DNA from: Firmicutes bacterium UBA4881
GTDB taxonomy: Bacteria > Bacillota > DTU065
Assembly: GCA_002399235.1 (NCBI GenBank)
Contig: DHDH01000040.1
Coordinates: 1-64,000, forward strand
DNA: 64,000 nt
Direction: 5' to 3'
The position numbers and the translations under genes are program-made. The first letter of the stretch is position 1. Every line of letters begins with the position of its first letter. Positions 25,909 to 34,838 of the stretch are shown here, one piece after another. The notes beneath the pieces are model-generated. The model saw nothing but the letters and a program-made list of their open reading frames with translations. It was not told where the DNA came from and did not search any database.

Positions 25909-27150
25909 ATGATAGTTAGACCTAAAGGTACCAATGATATCCTTCCCCAAGATATTTGGCGCTGGCATAAACTTGAAGCTATGGTACATGAACAATGTGC
26001 CTGTTTTGGCTTTAAAGAAATCCGCACCCCTATCTTTGAAGAGACTGGTTTATTTCAAAGAGGTATTGGTGAGGCGACAGACATTGTCGAAAAAGAGATG
26101 TACACCTTTGAAGATAAGGGTGGTCGCTCCCTATCACTAAGACCTGAGGGAACTGCTTCCGTTGTACGTGCATATATTGAGAATAATTTGGCCGGAGCCT
26201 CTTTACCGGTGAAACTTTACTACTTAGGACCAATGTTTCGTTATGAGAGGCCTCAATCTGGTAGATACCGCCAATTCCACCAATTTGGTGTAGAATGTTT
26301 TGGCACTTTAGAGCCAACTCTTGATGCCGAAGTTATTATGTTGGCTAACGAACTTTACCATAAACTCGGGGCTAAAAACGTTGTACTTAAATTAAATTCA
26401 ATTGGTTGCCCTGATTGTAGGACAAAGTATATTGCTAAATTGCAAGAAGAACTAAAAAAAGAGCATGATAAACTCTGTCCGAACTGCCAAAGACGGTCAA
26501 CAACAAATCCTTTACGCGTTTTAGATTGCAAAGAAGAGATGTGTCAAGCAACTATTACCTCACTTCCTAAAATTAAAGACTATCTCTGTCCAGAGTGTTC
26601 AGATCACTACGAGAAGTTAAAACACATCTTACAGATCTGGGAGATTCCATATATTGAGGAACCTAGATTAGTGCGTGGTTTTGACTATTACACCAAAACA
26701 GTATTTGAATTTTCTGTGGAGTCCTTGGGAGCACAAAATGCTGTTGGTGGTGGAGGTAGATATGATAAACTCGTAGAAGAGATAGGAGGTCCTGCAACCC
26801 CAGCTGTAGGTTTTGCTATGGGGATAGAAAGGACACTGCTTTCTGTGGGAGAAACTTGGGAGAAAGCACCTGACTTAGATGTCTATATCGTGACAATAGG
26901 TGACGAAGCCAGAGAAGAGGCTCTGCTGCAGTTAATTAAGGCCCGCAAAAAGGGTTTAAAAGCAGAGATGGATATCCTAGGCAGATCAGTTAAAGCCCAG
27001 TTTAAGCAAGCTGGTAAAAGTGGTGCTCGTTTTTGTTTAATTCTAGGTAGTGACGAGTTAAAAGAAGGTAAAATCAAACTAAAGAATATGCAAAGTGGAG
27101 AAGAAACCCAGTTGCCAAAAGACGACTGGCTAGGGGGCGTAAATAAATGA
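25909..27150 (+). CDS. hisS: Histidyl-tRNA synthetase
   Basis: This class II synthetase of 413 residues charges tRNA-His. It shows PKGTNDILP at the N-terminus, motif 2 (YYLGPMFRYERPQSGRYRQF), the histidine-binding VRGFDYYT, motif 3 (GFAMGIERTL) and a C-terminal anticodon domain. ATG 25909 follows TTTGAGG and matches the usual N-terminus; the frame is open further upstream without support. The stop overlaps aspS. Confidence 0.96.
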   Translation: MIVRPKGTNDILPQDIWRWHKLEAMVHEQCACFGFKEIRTPIFEETGLFQRGIGEATDIVEKEMYTFEDKGGRSLSLRPEGTASVVRAYIENNLAGASLPVKLYYLGPMFRYERPQSGRYRQFHQFGVECFGTLEPTLDAEVIMLANELYHKLGAKNVVLKLNSIGCPDCRTKYIAKLQEELKKEHDKLCPNCQRRSTTNPLRVLDCKEEMCQATITSLPKIKDYLCPECSDHYEKLKHILQIWEIPYIEEPRLVRGFDYYTKTVFEFSVESLGAQNAVGGGGRYDKLVEEIGGPATPAVGFAMGIERTLLSVGETWEKAPDLDVYIVTIGDEAREEALLQLIKARKKGLKAEMDILGRSVKAQFKQAGKSGARFCLILGSDELKEGKIKLKNMQSGEETQLPKDDWLGGVNK

Positions 27151-28901
27151 TGAAGGATATTGACTGCGGTGCTTTACGAAAAGAACACGCAGGCAAGGTA
27201 GTTACTTTAAGTGGATGGGTACATCGCCGTAGAGATCACGGTGGCTTAATTTTCGTTGATTTAAGAGACCGCTCGGGTCTAGTACAAGTTGTCTTCGATC
27301 CAGATACTAGTAAAGATAACTTTGTTCAAGCTGAGAAACTAAGAAGTGAGTTTTGTGTTCAGATTAAAGGTGAAGTAAGCATTAGACCAGCTGGTTTAGA
27401 AAATAAAGAGTTAGCCACTGGTGAGATTGAAGTAAAAGCTAAAGAACTCAATATACTTTCTACTAGTCAAGTATTGCCGTTTGCTCTTGATACTAGAACA
27501 GATGTCGATGAGAACGTCAGACTTCGTTACCGTTATCTTGATCTAAGAAGACCAGAGTTGCAACAAAACTTTATTCTAAGACACAGAATAACTAAAGCTG
27601 TTCGAGATTTCTTAGATCAGGAAGGATTTTTGGAAGTCGAGACTCCTATGCTTACCAAATCAACACCTGAAGGTGCTCGTGATTATCTGGTACCTAGCCG
27701 AGTTAACCCAGGTACATTTTATGCTTTACCACAATCCCCACAGATTTTTAAGCAATTATTAATGGTTTCTGGTTTCGAAAAATATTTCCAAATTGCTAAG
27801 TGCTTCCGTGATGAAGACTTGCGTAAAGATCGTCAACCAGAGTTTACTCAAATCGATATGGAGATGTCATTTATCGATACCGAAGATATATACAGTCTCA
27901 TCGAAAGAATGTTTACTCATATCTTCGACAAGGTAATGGGTATTAAACTCACAACTCCTTTCCCCAGAATGACTTATGCTGAGGGTATGCGTCGTTTTGG
28001 TTCAGACAAACCTGATACACGTTTTGGTATAGAATTAACCGATGTCTCAGACTTAGTTAGCAACTGTGGTTTTAAGGTTTTTGCTGATACCGTAGCCAAA
28101 GGCGGAGAAGTTAAGGGTATTTGTGTTCCAGGCTGTGCTGACTATACCAGAAAACAACTTGATGATCTAACATTATTAGCTCAAGAACTCGGAGCTAAAG
28201 GTTTAGCCTATATGTTGGTTAAAGAAGAAGTTAAAAGCCCAATAGCTAAGTTCTTTACTCCCGAAGAGATTAAAGCTTTGTTAGAGAGAATGGGAGCTAA
28301 AGAAGGAGATTTAGTACTATTTGTTGCTGACAAACCTACAACAGTAGCAGCTGTTCTAGGACGTCTCCGCTTAGATTTTGGTGCTGAGTTAGGGTTAATT
28401 CCCGAAAATCAATTGAATTTCCTTTGGGTTGTAGACTTCCCTCTTCTAGAGTGGAGCGAAGAAGAGAAACGTTATGTAGCAGTACACCACCCGTTTACTT
28501 CGCCTAAGGATAAAGACTTTGATAAAGATCCAGCTAACGCTGTAGCTAAAGCCTATGACTTAGTGTTAAATGGGGTTGAGTTAGGTGGAGGTTCGATTAG
28601 AATCCATGATGCTGAATTGCAAGCAAAACTTTTTAGTGTTCTAGGTATCTCTCCTGAAGACGCCGAAGATAAGTTTGGTTTCCTCCTCAAAGCATTTAAG
28701 TTTGGTCCTCCTCCTCATGGTGGTATTGCTTTCGGTCTAGACCGCATGATTTGGCTTTTGGCGGGTGCTGAGTCAATTCGTGATGTTATTGCTTTCCCGA
28801 AGACCCAGAAGGCTGTCTGCTTGTTAACAGATGCTCCTTCATTGGTTAGTGAGAAGCAACTTAGAGAGCTACACGTTGCCTCGACTGTAGTCAAGGAATA
28901 G
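27147..28901 (+). CDS. aspS: Aspartyl-tRNA synthetase
   Basis: This 584-residue bacterial-type synthetase has an N-terminal OB anticodon domain (SGWVHRRRDHGGLIFVDLRD), a class II core with motif 2 (CFRDEDLRKDRQPEFTQID), an inserted GAD domain (about 280-420), and motif 3 (GGIAFGLDRMIWLL). Two adjacent ATG codons overlap the hisS stop. Whether it is discriminating or also charges tRNA-Asn cannot be decided by eye. Confidence 0.96.
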   Translation: MMKDIDCGALRKEHAGKVVTLSGWVHRRRDHGGLIFVDLRDRSGLVQVVFDPDTSKDNFVQAEKLRSEFCVQIKGEVSIRPAGLENKELATGEIEVKAKELNILSTSQVLPFALDTRTDVDENVRLRYRYLDLRRPELQQNFILRHRITKAVRDFLDQEGFLEVETPMLTKSTPEGARDYLVPSRVNPGTFYALPQSPQIFKQLLMVSGFEKYFQIAKCFRDEDLRKDRQPEFTQIDMEMSFIDTEDIYSLIERMFTHIFDKVMGIKLTTPFPRMTYAEGMRRFGSDKPDTRFGIELTDVSDLVSNCGFKVFADTVAKGGEVKGICVPGCADYTRKQLDDLTLLAQELGAKGLAYMLVKEEVKSPIAKFFTPEEIKALLERMGAKEGDLVLFVADKPTTVAAVLGRLRLDFGAELGLIPENQLNFLWVVDFPLLEWSEEEKRYVAVHHPFTSPKDKDFDKDPANAVAKAYDLVLNGVELGGGSIRIHDAELQAKLFSVLGISPEDAEDKFGFLLKAFKFGPPPHGGIAFGLDRMIWLLAGAESIRDVIAFPKTQKAVCLLTDAPSLVSEKQLRELHVASTVVKE

Positions 28902-28957
28902 CCTGTTAACATTTTACAGGCAATTGATGTAAGCTCATCAATATGCTATTATAGGAT

Positions 28958-29145
28958 CAAAAGGAACCCCTGCTGTGTACGTAGTCAAGCTGACAGTGTT
29001 ATGAGCCAACACACTTTGATAGGGAGCCCGGACGTTTTGTTGTGGCTGCCAAGCCGTATGGCTTTGCTTAAATAACAAACAGGGCACCCACCTGCTTTAG
29101 CAGGTTCATCAACATTCAGCGCCAGCGGCATGGCGGGGACCTTAA
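28958..29145 (+). ncRNA. ssrS: 6S RNA
   Basis: The gap between aspS and tcdA holds a long rod-like fold. The 5' AAGGAACCCCTGCTG pairs with the 3' CAGCGGCATGGCGGGGACCTT, and GCTGACAGTGTT pairs with AACATTCAGC, leaving a large internal bulge and a central hairpin region. Size (about 185 bases) and location match 6S-1 RNA (bsrA) of Bacillus, which lies between aspS and yrvM (tcdA). 6S RNA binds sigma-A RNA polymerase and mimics an open promoter. Exact ends are estimates. Confidence 0.8.
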
Positions 29146-29152
29146 TAAAATG

Positions 29153-29182
29153 GGAACCGGTAATACGGTTCCTGTTTTTTTT
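29153..29182 (+). terminator. Terminator of 6S RNA
   Basis: The stem GGAACCG/CGGTTCC is followed by TGTTTTTTTT, directly before the AGGAGG of tcdA. It probably ends the 6S precursor. Confidence 0.85.
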
Positions 29183-29194
29183 AGGAGGGTAGAT

Positions 29195-29884
29195 ATGCAA
29201 TACTTAATGCGAACAGGTCTGGTCCTTGGTGAGGAAGCCTTAACAAGAATCAGGCAAAGTCGTGTAATTGTCTGTGGCTTAGGTGGCGTAGGTGGAGCAG
29301 CCGCAGAAGCTTTAGCGCGTAGCGGGATTGGCCATTTGAAGCTCATAGATGGAGATATAGTCGAACCGACTAACCTAAACCGTCAATTAGTGGCTCTCCA
29401 ATCTACTATTGGTCAAGATAAATGTTTAGCAATGGCTACTAGGCTAAAAGAAGCTGCCCCTTTGACACAGGTGGAAGCGGTTAAGGTTATGCTTACCCCA
29501 TTAAACCTAGTAGAGTACATTAAAGATACAGACTATGTTGTCGATTGTATTGATGATCTAAACGCTAAAACTGCATTAATTGTTTATTGTCTTAAAAACC
29601 AAATTCCCATTGTATCTTCGATGGGAGCTGGTGGTAGAGTAGATCCTACCCTTATTAGAAAAGGCGATATTTCTGAAACAAATACAGATCCCTTAGCTAA
29701 GGTAATGCGACATAGATTAAAAGAGCAAGGTATAGAAAAAGGCCTAAAAGTTGTTTATTCTTTAGAAAAACCAGTAAAAGCCAAGGAAGTTGCTGGTAAA
29801 ATTACAATTGGTAGTACTGCTTTTGTTCCACCTGCTACAGGGCTTGCCTTAGCGTCACTGGTAATATTGGATTTAATAAAGTAA
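29195..29884 (+). CDS. tcdA: tRNA threonylcarbamoyladenosine dehydratase-like ThiF/E1 protein
   Basis: This 229-residue E1-like enzyme has the nucleotide-binding VCGLGGVGG near residues 28-36, DGDIVEPTNLNRQ, and DCIDDLNAK. TcdA uses ATP to cyclise t6A to ct6A in tRNA. Its position after aspS and 6S RNA matches Bacillus yrvM. The ATG at 29195 follows AGGAGGG; the upstream in-frame ATG at 29150 lies inside the terminator hairpin region and is rejected. Confidence 0.9.
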   Translation: MQYLMRTGLVLGEEALTRIRQSRVIVCGLGGVGGAAAEALARSGIGHLKLIDGDIVEPTNLNRQLVALQSTIGQDKCLAMATRLKEAAPLTQVEAVKVMLTPLNLVEYIKDTDYVVDCIDDLNAKTALIVYCLKNQIPIVSSMGAGGRVDPTLIRKGDISETNTDPLAKVMRHRLKEQGIEKGLKVVYSLEKPVKAKEVAGKITIGSTAFVPPATGLALASLVILDLIK

Positions 29885-29938
29885 TAAATAAAAAAACGTC
29901 AAGTAACGTGCGAAGGCTTGAGGACTAGTGTGCGAGAG

Positions 29939-29983
29939 AAAGTAGCCTTAGTTTTCCTCTAGGAAAACCAAGGCTACTTTTTT
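29939..29983 (+). terminator. Strong terminator after tcdA
   Basis: A near-perfect stem of about 19 base pairs (AAAGTAGCCTT-a-GTTTTCC with its complement) has a four-base loop and a T tract. The following 200 bases before the symporter hold no recognisable gene. Confidence 0.9.
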
Positions 29984-30204
29984 ATCTCATTTTCAACATT
30001 GACTATAATTCTAATTTGTCCCATAATCAGTTCTCGTAAGGCTTTTTACGAAGGATTTTGCAGTTATGGGCAAGTTTCCTCTGCGATCCTCTTTTTTCGT
30101 ACCACAAAGGAGAGATATTTATTAAGGTTGTACGTTTTGCAAAAAAGGTCAAAGTGTTCTTTCAGTACAGTTAGGGATTTAATAAAAGGAGGACGGTCGT
30201 TTGA

Positions 30205-31707
30205 ATGAACAACATCTGGGTGATCGGTGGAATTACAGTCTACATGTTAGGAATGCTCTACATAGGGTGGAGAACTAGTAAAAACGTTAAAAACTCTGAA
30301 GACTTTATTGTAGCAGGCAGGAGGTTACCTCTTGGTCTTACAGTCGCTACCTTATTTGCTACCTGGTTTGGTGGTGGCACCTCAATGGGTGCTGCTGGCG
30401 AAGCTTATCAGAATGGATTTTTAGGGGCAATTGCAGACCCCTTTGGTGCTGGCCTTTGTCTCATATTAGGTGGCTTATTCTTTGTACGTACTATGAGACG
30501 TATGAAACTATTATCTATATCTGATTTCTTTGCTATTAAATATGGTAAAATGAATGAATTGCTAGCATCGGTTATTACTATTCCTGCATTTGTAGGCTGG
30601 GTAGCTGCCGAACTTGTTGCACTCGGTTTTATTGTTCATTCAGTAACAGGTCTAACTCCAACCTGGGCTATTATAATCTCTGCACTTGTGGTTTTGTTCT
30701 ATACCTACCAAGGTGGTATGTGGGCAGTAACCATCACAGACTTTGTGCAGATGATCATTTTAGTTGCTGGCTTGTTATTTATTTTTCCCATAGTTTTACA
30801 CGACGTAGGGGGATTATCTACTCTTCAAACACAAATCCCCAATGATATGTTTTATTTCTTTCCACGTAGCACTAAACCAATGGATTGGTTATTCTATCTA
30901 CAAGCATGGCTAATTGTAGGCTTTGGCTCTATTCCTGGACAAGATTTGATGCAACGTGCACTTTCGAGTAAAGACGAAGCTACAGCTCAAAATGCTTCCT
31001 ATATTTCTGGTATCGCCTACATTCTGCTTGGTATAATTCCAGTTACACTAGGGATTATTGGCAGACTTGTAGTTCCTAATATCGGTAACTCGGAAATGAT
31101 TCTGGTGGTTTTAGCGCAAAAATATCTTCCTAATTTCGGTATTGCTTTATTTGTGGGTGCTTTATTATCAGCTATCATGTCTTCTTGTGATAGCGCTATA
31201 TTAGCCCCAGCAAGTATTATTACAAGAAATATTGCTCCTCATTTTAAGAAACTCGATTCGAAGCAGGAACTAGTTGTCGCTAGATATGCTACATTAGGGA
31301 TCACCATCTTGTCATTAATAATTGCTTTAAAGTTTCAAAATATCTATGACCTAATGGTAAGTTCTTGGGCCTTCCTATTAGTTGGCTGTTTTGTTCCTTT
31401 AATGTTTGGTATTTGGAGCAAAAAAGCCAATACACCTGCAGCGACAGCATCTTCACTTTCCGGTTTTACAGCTTGGATTATAGCTTCTGTTGTATCACCT
31501 AATACACCAAATGAACTTATTGGTTTAGCTGTAAGTTTTGTAGTTTTTGTAGCTGTAATGCTACTTACCTATAAAAAGGTGGCACCAAGACCTCTTGTCG
31601 ATATCTATGGTCAATCTATTGACCTTAAATGGAGAGGTCCTATCCAAAAAGGTTATTATGAACCATCACTAGATCCTGTTGTAGAAAAGCTAACAGCAAG
31701 AGAGTAA
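30205..31707 (+). CDS. Sodium:solute symporter (SLC5/SSS family)
   Basis: This 500-residue membrane protein has about 13 predicted helices. N-terminal SEDFIVAGRRLP and the first-helix pattern TWFGGGTSMGAAGEAY are typical of the SSS family, as are the GFGSIPGQDLMQR segment and SSCDSAILAPAS near residues 325-340, which corresponds to the sodium site region. The substrate cannot be inferred; proline, pantothenate or a carboxylate are all possible. The ATG follows AAAGGAGGA. Confidence 0.9.
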   Translation: MNNIWVIGGITVYMLGMLYIGWRTSKNVKNSEDFIVAGRRLPLGLTVATLFATWFGGGTSMGAAGEAYQNGFLGAIADPFGAGLCLILGGLFFVRTMRRMKLLSISDFFAIKYGKMNELLASVITIPAFVGWVAAELVALGFIVHSVTGLTPTWAIIISALVVLFYTYQGGMWAVTITDFVQMIILVAGLLFIFPIVLHDVGGLSTLQTQIPNDMFYFFPRSTKPMDWLFYLQAWLIVGFGSIPGQDLMQRALSSKDEATAQNASYISGIAYILLGIIPVTLGIIGRLVVPNIGNSEMILVVLAQKYLPNFGIALFVGALLSAIMSSCDSAILAPASIITRNIAPHFKKLDSKQELVVARYATLGITILSLIIALKFQNIYDLMVSSWAFLLVGCFVPLMFGIWSKKANTPAATASSLSGFTAWIIASVVSPNTPNELIGLAVSFVVFVAVMLLTYKKVAPRPLVDIYGQSIDLKWRGPIQKGYYEPSLDPVVEKLTARE

Positions 31708-31711
31708 ATTA

Positions 31712-31746
31712 AATACCCCTAAAGAGAAAATCTCTTTAGGGGTATT
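31712..31746. terminator. Bidirectional terminator
   Basis: A perfect 15-base-pair stem AATACCCCTAAAGAG/CTCTTTAGGGGTATT lies between two convergent genes and can serve both strands. Confidence 0.85.
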
Positions 31747-31749
31747 CCT

Positions 31750-32808
31750 TTATCTACAGACAAAAGACCAGCCATAAGTGTAGGTACGCTTATCGCTGCC
31801 TAATATCTTTATCGTTAGATTATGATGTCCATAACCAAGATCAGGGGTTTCTACTACAATTCGCTGCTTTTGTTGATCAAATTTAGCATCAAGGACCTGG
31901 TTTTCTAGATCAGCATATACTTCAATAACATTTAATTCGGGAGGGAGTTCAACATCAGCTATAACTTTAACTGGTCGATAATTAATTACTTGAGCTTGGG
32001 ATGGAACAGTACGTGTTACATTAAGTGGAGCACTTGCAACCTTACGGGCAAAATCTTCTAATGTATCTTTAGCATAGAGCATATGGCGTTTGAGTCTATA
32101 GGGGTTAGGAGTAAGGGTATTAGGCCCTTCTTCGATAAGGAAACATGAAGTAAAACCGACTTCTTTAGCCCAAGACTCAATTTCGTCTGTGTAAGCTCCA
32201 TAAGGGTAAGCAAGGCCAGTTACAGGAGTACCTAAAAGTTTTTCTAGACGTTCTTTGTTATCTTTCATCTCCCAGACAGCACCACTTTTATTACTTCGAG
32301 AAAATTGGCTTAAATCAGCGTGAGATATAGTGTGTGCTTGAATACTCCAACCTAATTTTTGTAATTCTTGGAGTTCGGAAACAGTTAAACCGCCTGGACT
32401 AGGAGAATTTTTAATTCGTTCGGAGTAGATAAAAAGTGTTGCTGGTAGATTATATTTAGCGAGAATTGGTGCGGCATTAGTAAGAGTTTCTTTATACCCA
32501 TCGTCAAAGGTAATCAACACAGGTTTTTCTGGTAAAGTGTTCTTACCTTCTAAAAAACCTGTAAAGGTATTAAAATCGATTACATTATACTGGGTAGCCT
32601 TTAGCCATTGCAGGTGATTCTCAAATGTAGAAGTTGAGATATCGATAAAAGAAGGACCATTATCAATAATTCGGTGATAGGCCAGAATTGTGATGGTTGG
32701 AACTTGGCTTTCGGGAACAGATAAGGCCTCTAACTCGTTTTCGCAACCTACTAAGAAGATGGTCACAAAGAGAAAAATAACCAGAAAAACTTTCAGGTAT
32801 CTTTTCAT
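31750..32808 (-). CDS. Polysaccharide deacetylase lipoprotein (NodB domain)
   Basis: This 352-residue protein has a lipoprotein signal (FLFVTIFLVGC, Cys at about residue 22) and a NodB/CE4 domain. Motifs are the catalytic Asp/metal segment VLITFDDGYKE, the metal His pair HTISHADL and LAYPYGAYTDE. It would remove N- or O-acetyl groups from peptidoglycan or another polysaccharide outside the cytoplasmic membrane. A C-terminal beta-rich tail of about 90 residues follows. It lies downstream of an acetyl esterase on the same strand (24-base gap), suggesting a two-gene unit acting on acetylated sugars. Confidence 0.88.
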   Translation of the reverse strand: MKRYLKVFLVIFLFVTIFLVGCENELEALSVPESQVPTITILAYHRIIDNGPSFIDISTSTFENHLQWLKATQYNVIDFNTFTGFLEGKNTLPEKPVLITFDDGYKETLTNAAPILAKYNLPATLFIYSERIKNSPSPGGLTVSELQELQKLGWSIQAHTISHADLSQFSRSNKSGAVWEMKDNKERLEKLLGTPVTGLAYPYGAYTDEIESWAKEVGFTSCFLIEEGPNTLTPNPYRLKRHMLYAKDTLEDFARKVASAPLNVTRTVPSQAQVINYRPVKVIADVELPPELNVIEVYADLENQVLDAKFDQQKQRIVVETPDLGYGHHNLTIKILGSDKRTYTYGWSFVCR

Positions 32809-32832
32809 AAAATGCCCCCCTAAATATTAGAC

Positions 32833-33777
32833 TTATGGTTTAAGATGTTTAAGAGCAAATTCCATAGCTGCTCTAGTATAATTTTCGCCACCACCATCAT
32901 GACCACTAAAAGGAAATACAAGAATCTCTTTAGGTGCCAAGATGCGATTATAAGCCGCAAAGATACCTTTAGGCAGACAGACGGTGTCCTGCATACCGAC
33001 AGACACTAGAACTGGACATTTTATTGCAGGAGCTAAATTGACATTATCAAAGTAACTGAGTGTTTTAAAGAAAGCTGGGGCTTTATCGGGATAAAGTCTT
33101 AAATACTCGATAACTTCTTTAAGAGAACTTGTTGAATAAAGTACACCTTGTTCCATTAGGCACATATTAGGGACAGCCGCTACAGCAAGAGCAATATGCT
33201 CACTAAGAGCTGCAGTGGCTAAGGTTAGCCCACCACCTTGGGAGCCACCTTGAAGCATTATCCGCTTGGGATCGACATCAGGAAGACTTCGAGCTAGGTC
33301 CACCATACGTAGGGCATCAACAATTAAGCGACGATAATAACATTGGTAGGGGTTGTCTAGGCCTTGGGTAACCCATCCAGGTACATGGCCTCCTTCATAA
33401 CCGCTATCCCCACTAGCGCCTACTTGACCTCTAAGGTCAAAGGCAAGTACACCTATACCGTTTAGCAGGTAGGAAGCAAAACTGCTAGGAGAAGAAGCAT
33501 ACCCTCTGTAACCATGGAAAAAAAGACATAAAGGGTAGGTCTTCTGGTCATTTTCTGGTAAAAGGTACCAACCTGAAAGAGGAGTGTCATCATATCCTTT
33601 TAAGGTAACCTTAAAGATCCTTGCTTTCAGTGGATAGCTTACGGCTTCCATAGTGAATTCTAATTTTTCTTTAGCGAGTTCTTTAGTTTGGGTCCAAAAA
33701 GAGTCAAAATCATCTGGTTTGTAGATCTGAGGATTATAATCGTAGAGATCACTTGCCAGTTTTTCATAAAGAAACAT
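32833..33777 (-). CDS. Acetyl xylan esterase / cephalosporin-C deacetylase family
   Basis: This 314-residue alpha/beta hydrolase of the AXE1 (CE7) family has no signal peptide. The nucleophile is in GGSQGGGL, the acid in VGMQDTVCLP and the His in FSGHDGGG. The early YDDTPLSGWYLLP segment is typical. CE7 enzymes deacetylate xylo-oligosaccharides and other small acetylated sugars inside the cell. The downstream lipoprotein deacetylase would act outside, so together they could process acetylated glycans. Confidence 0.9.
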   Translation of the reverse strand: MFLYEKLASDLYDYNPQIYKPDDFDSFWTQTKELAKEKLEFTMEAVSYPLKARIFKVTLKGYDDTPLSGWYLLPENDQKTYPLCLFFHGYRGYASSPSSFASYLLNGIGVLAFDLRGQVGASGDSGYEGGHVPGWVTQGLDNPYQCYYRRLIVDALRMVDLARSLPDVDPKRIMLQGGSQGGGLTLATAALSEHIALAVAAVPNMCLMEQGVLYSTSSLKEVIEYLRLYPDKAPAFFKTLSYFDNVNLAPAIKCPVLVSVGMQDTVCLPKGIFAAYNRILAPKEILVFPFSGHDGGGENYTRAAMEFALKHLKP

Positions 33778-33881
33778 TGCGATACCTCCCCAAAAGGAAT
33801 AAAAGTAATTTAATCAAAAAAGCTTATACTTTACCCTATACTAAGTTGGCTTGAAAAGCCCTGCACGAAATGTAAAGTTAT

Positions 33882-33919
33882 AAAAAAAGACCAGACACTA
33901 AGTCTGGCCTCAAAAAAAA
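33882..33919. terminator. Terminator after the beta-propeller gene
   Basis: The stem CCAGAC/GTCTGG, extendable on both sides, is flanked by an A run and on the other side by its equivalent, so read on the minus strand it ends in seven T. Confidence 0.8.
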
Positions 33920-33923
33920 TCTG

Positions 33924-34793
33924 TTACTTTTTATAACTTCTTAAAACGCCACCAATATTGGTCTTTTCTTCGACAAGGAATAATTTTGACCCATCCTTAT
34001 TAACTGCGATACCACCAATGTTGGAGGTGATGCCTAGTTCAGAACGGGTTAGTTCTGTAACCTTGCCATTTTCCCAAATAGAAACAGCTACACTGCCATC
34101 GTTATAATGAGCTACATAGATTCTGCCAGCATCGTCAGCTGCAGTAGCAAAACCACCACTAGCGAGGCTAGCTAGTTTAGTAACCTTACCAGAAGCCACA
34201 TCAATTTTATATAGGGTAGAAGAACCAGTGTCAACTGCATAAATGCTATTTCCTTTTAAGTAAGGAAGACGTACAGGTCCAATATCAGCCCAACCGGTGT
34301 TGCCCCATTTTTCGTCTAGTTCAGGTTCGCCTTTACTTATTTTAATCTTATAAATACCACCGTTACCGGAACGGTCAGCTGCATAGATGTTACCGTCTTT
34401 ATCAGCGACAACACCTTCACAGTCGGTAATACCAAAACCACTGATATCAAAAGTATCCATATGGAAAAGATCACGATCGAGAAGGAAAACTTCTAAAACA
34501 TCACTACCGGGAGCAAAAACTTCGCCTTTTTCATTGGCGAAAACCGCTTTCGCATAAGCACTTGCGTTTATTTCAGTGAGTTTAGCTTCGCAAACTACAT
34601 CGCCAGATTTGGTATCAATTGCTAAGATTGTTCTATCTAGTAAAGCGCCCACATAGATAGTTTTTTCATCTGGACTTAGTGATGCTCCACGTGCGGTCTC
34701 ACCAATTGGTATCTCTAAGTCGTCTTTGAACGCCAACACAGGAACCGTTGCCACAAGTAGAAAAGCTAAAAATGCTAACGTGAACCTTTTCAT
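33924..34793 (-). CDS. Secreted beta-propeller (NHL/SMP-30-like) protein
   Basis: This protein of about 289 residues has a clear Sec signal peptide (FTLAFLAFLLVATVPVLAF, cleavage after VLA). The rest is repeated four-stranded blades with patterns such as GNIYAADRSGNGGIYKI, NSIYAVDTGSSTLYKID and GRIYVAHYNDGSV, spaced about 40-45 residues, giving about six blades. I see no catalytic motif; function is unknown, possibly binding a ligand or partner outside the cytoplasmic membrane. ATG 34793 follows GGAGGG. Two TTAACA direct repeats lie just upstream. Confidence 0.8.
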   Translation of the reverse strand: MKRFTLAFLAFLLVATVPVLAFKDDLEIPIGETARGASLSPDEKTIYVGALLDRTILAIDTKSGDVVCEAKLTEINASAYAKAVFANEKGEVFAPGSDVLEVFLLDRDLFHMDTFDISGFGITDCEGVVADKDGNIYAADRSGNGGIYKIKISKGEPELDEKWGNTGWADIGPVRLPYLKGNSIYAVDTGSSTLYKIDVASGKVTKLASLASGGFATAADDAGRIYVAHYNDGSVAVSIWENGKVTELTRSELGITSNIGGIAVNKDGSKLFLVEEKTNIGGVLRSYKK

Positions 34794-34821
34794 GTTTTCT
34801 CCCTCCAAGTCATACCTAAAT

Positions 34822-34838
34822 TGTTAAGGTTCTGTTAA
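34822..34838 (-). promoter_or_regulatory. PhoP-box-like direct repeat
   Basis: On the minus strand two perfect TTAACA hexamers are separated by exactly five bases (34838-34833 and 34827-34822), upstream of the beta-propeller gene. This is the pattern of a Bacillus-type PhoP binding site. Two repeats are fewer than the usual four, and AT-rich DNA gives such matches by chance. Confidence 0.3.

Noticed and set aside
29999..30208. Open frame upstream of the sodium:solute symporter
   Set aside because: It has no start signal and ends just inside the symporter gene; the symporter has its own strong ribosome binding site.
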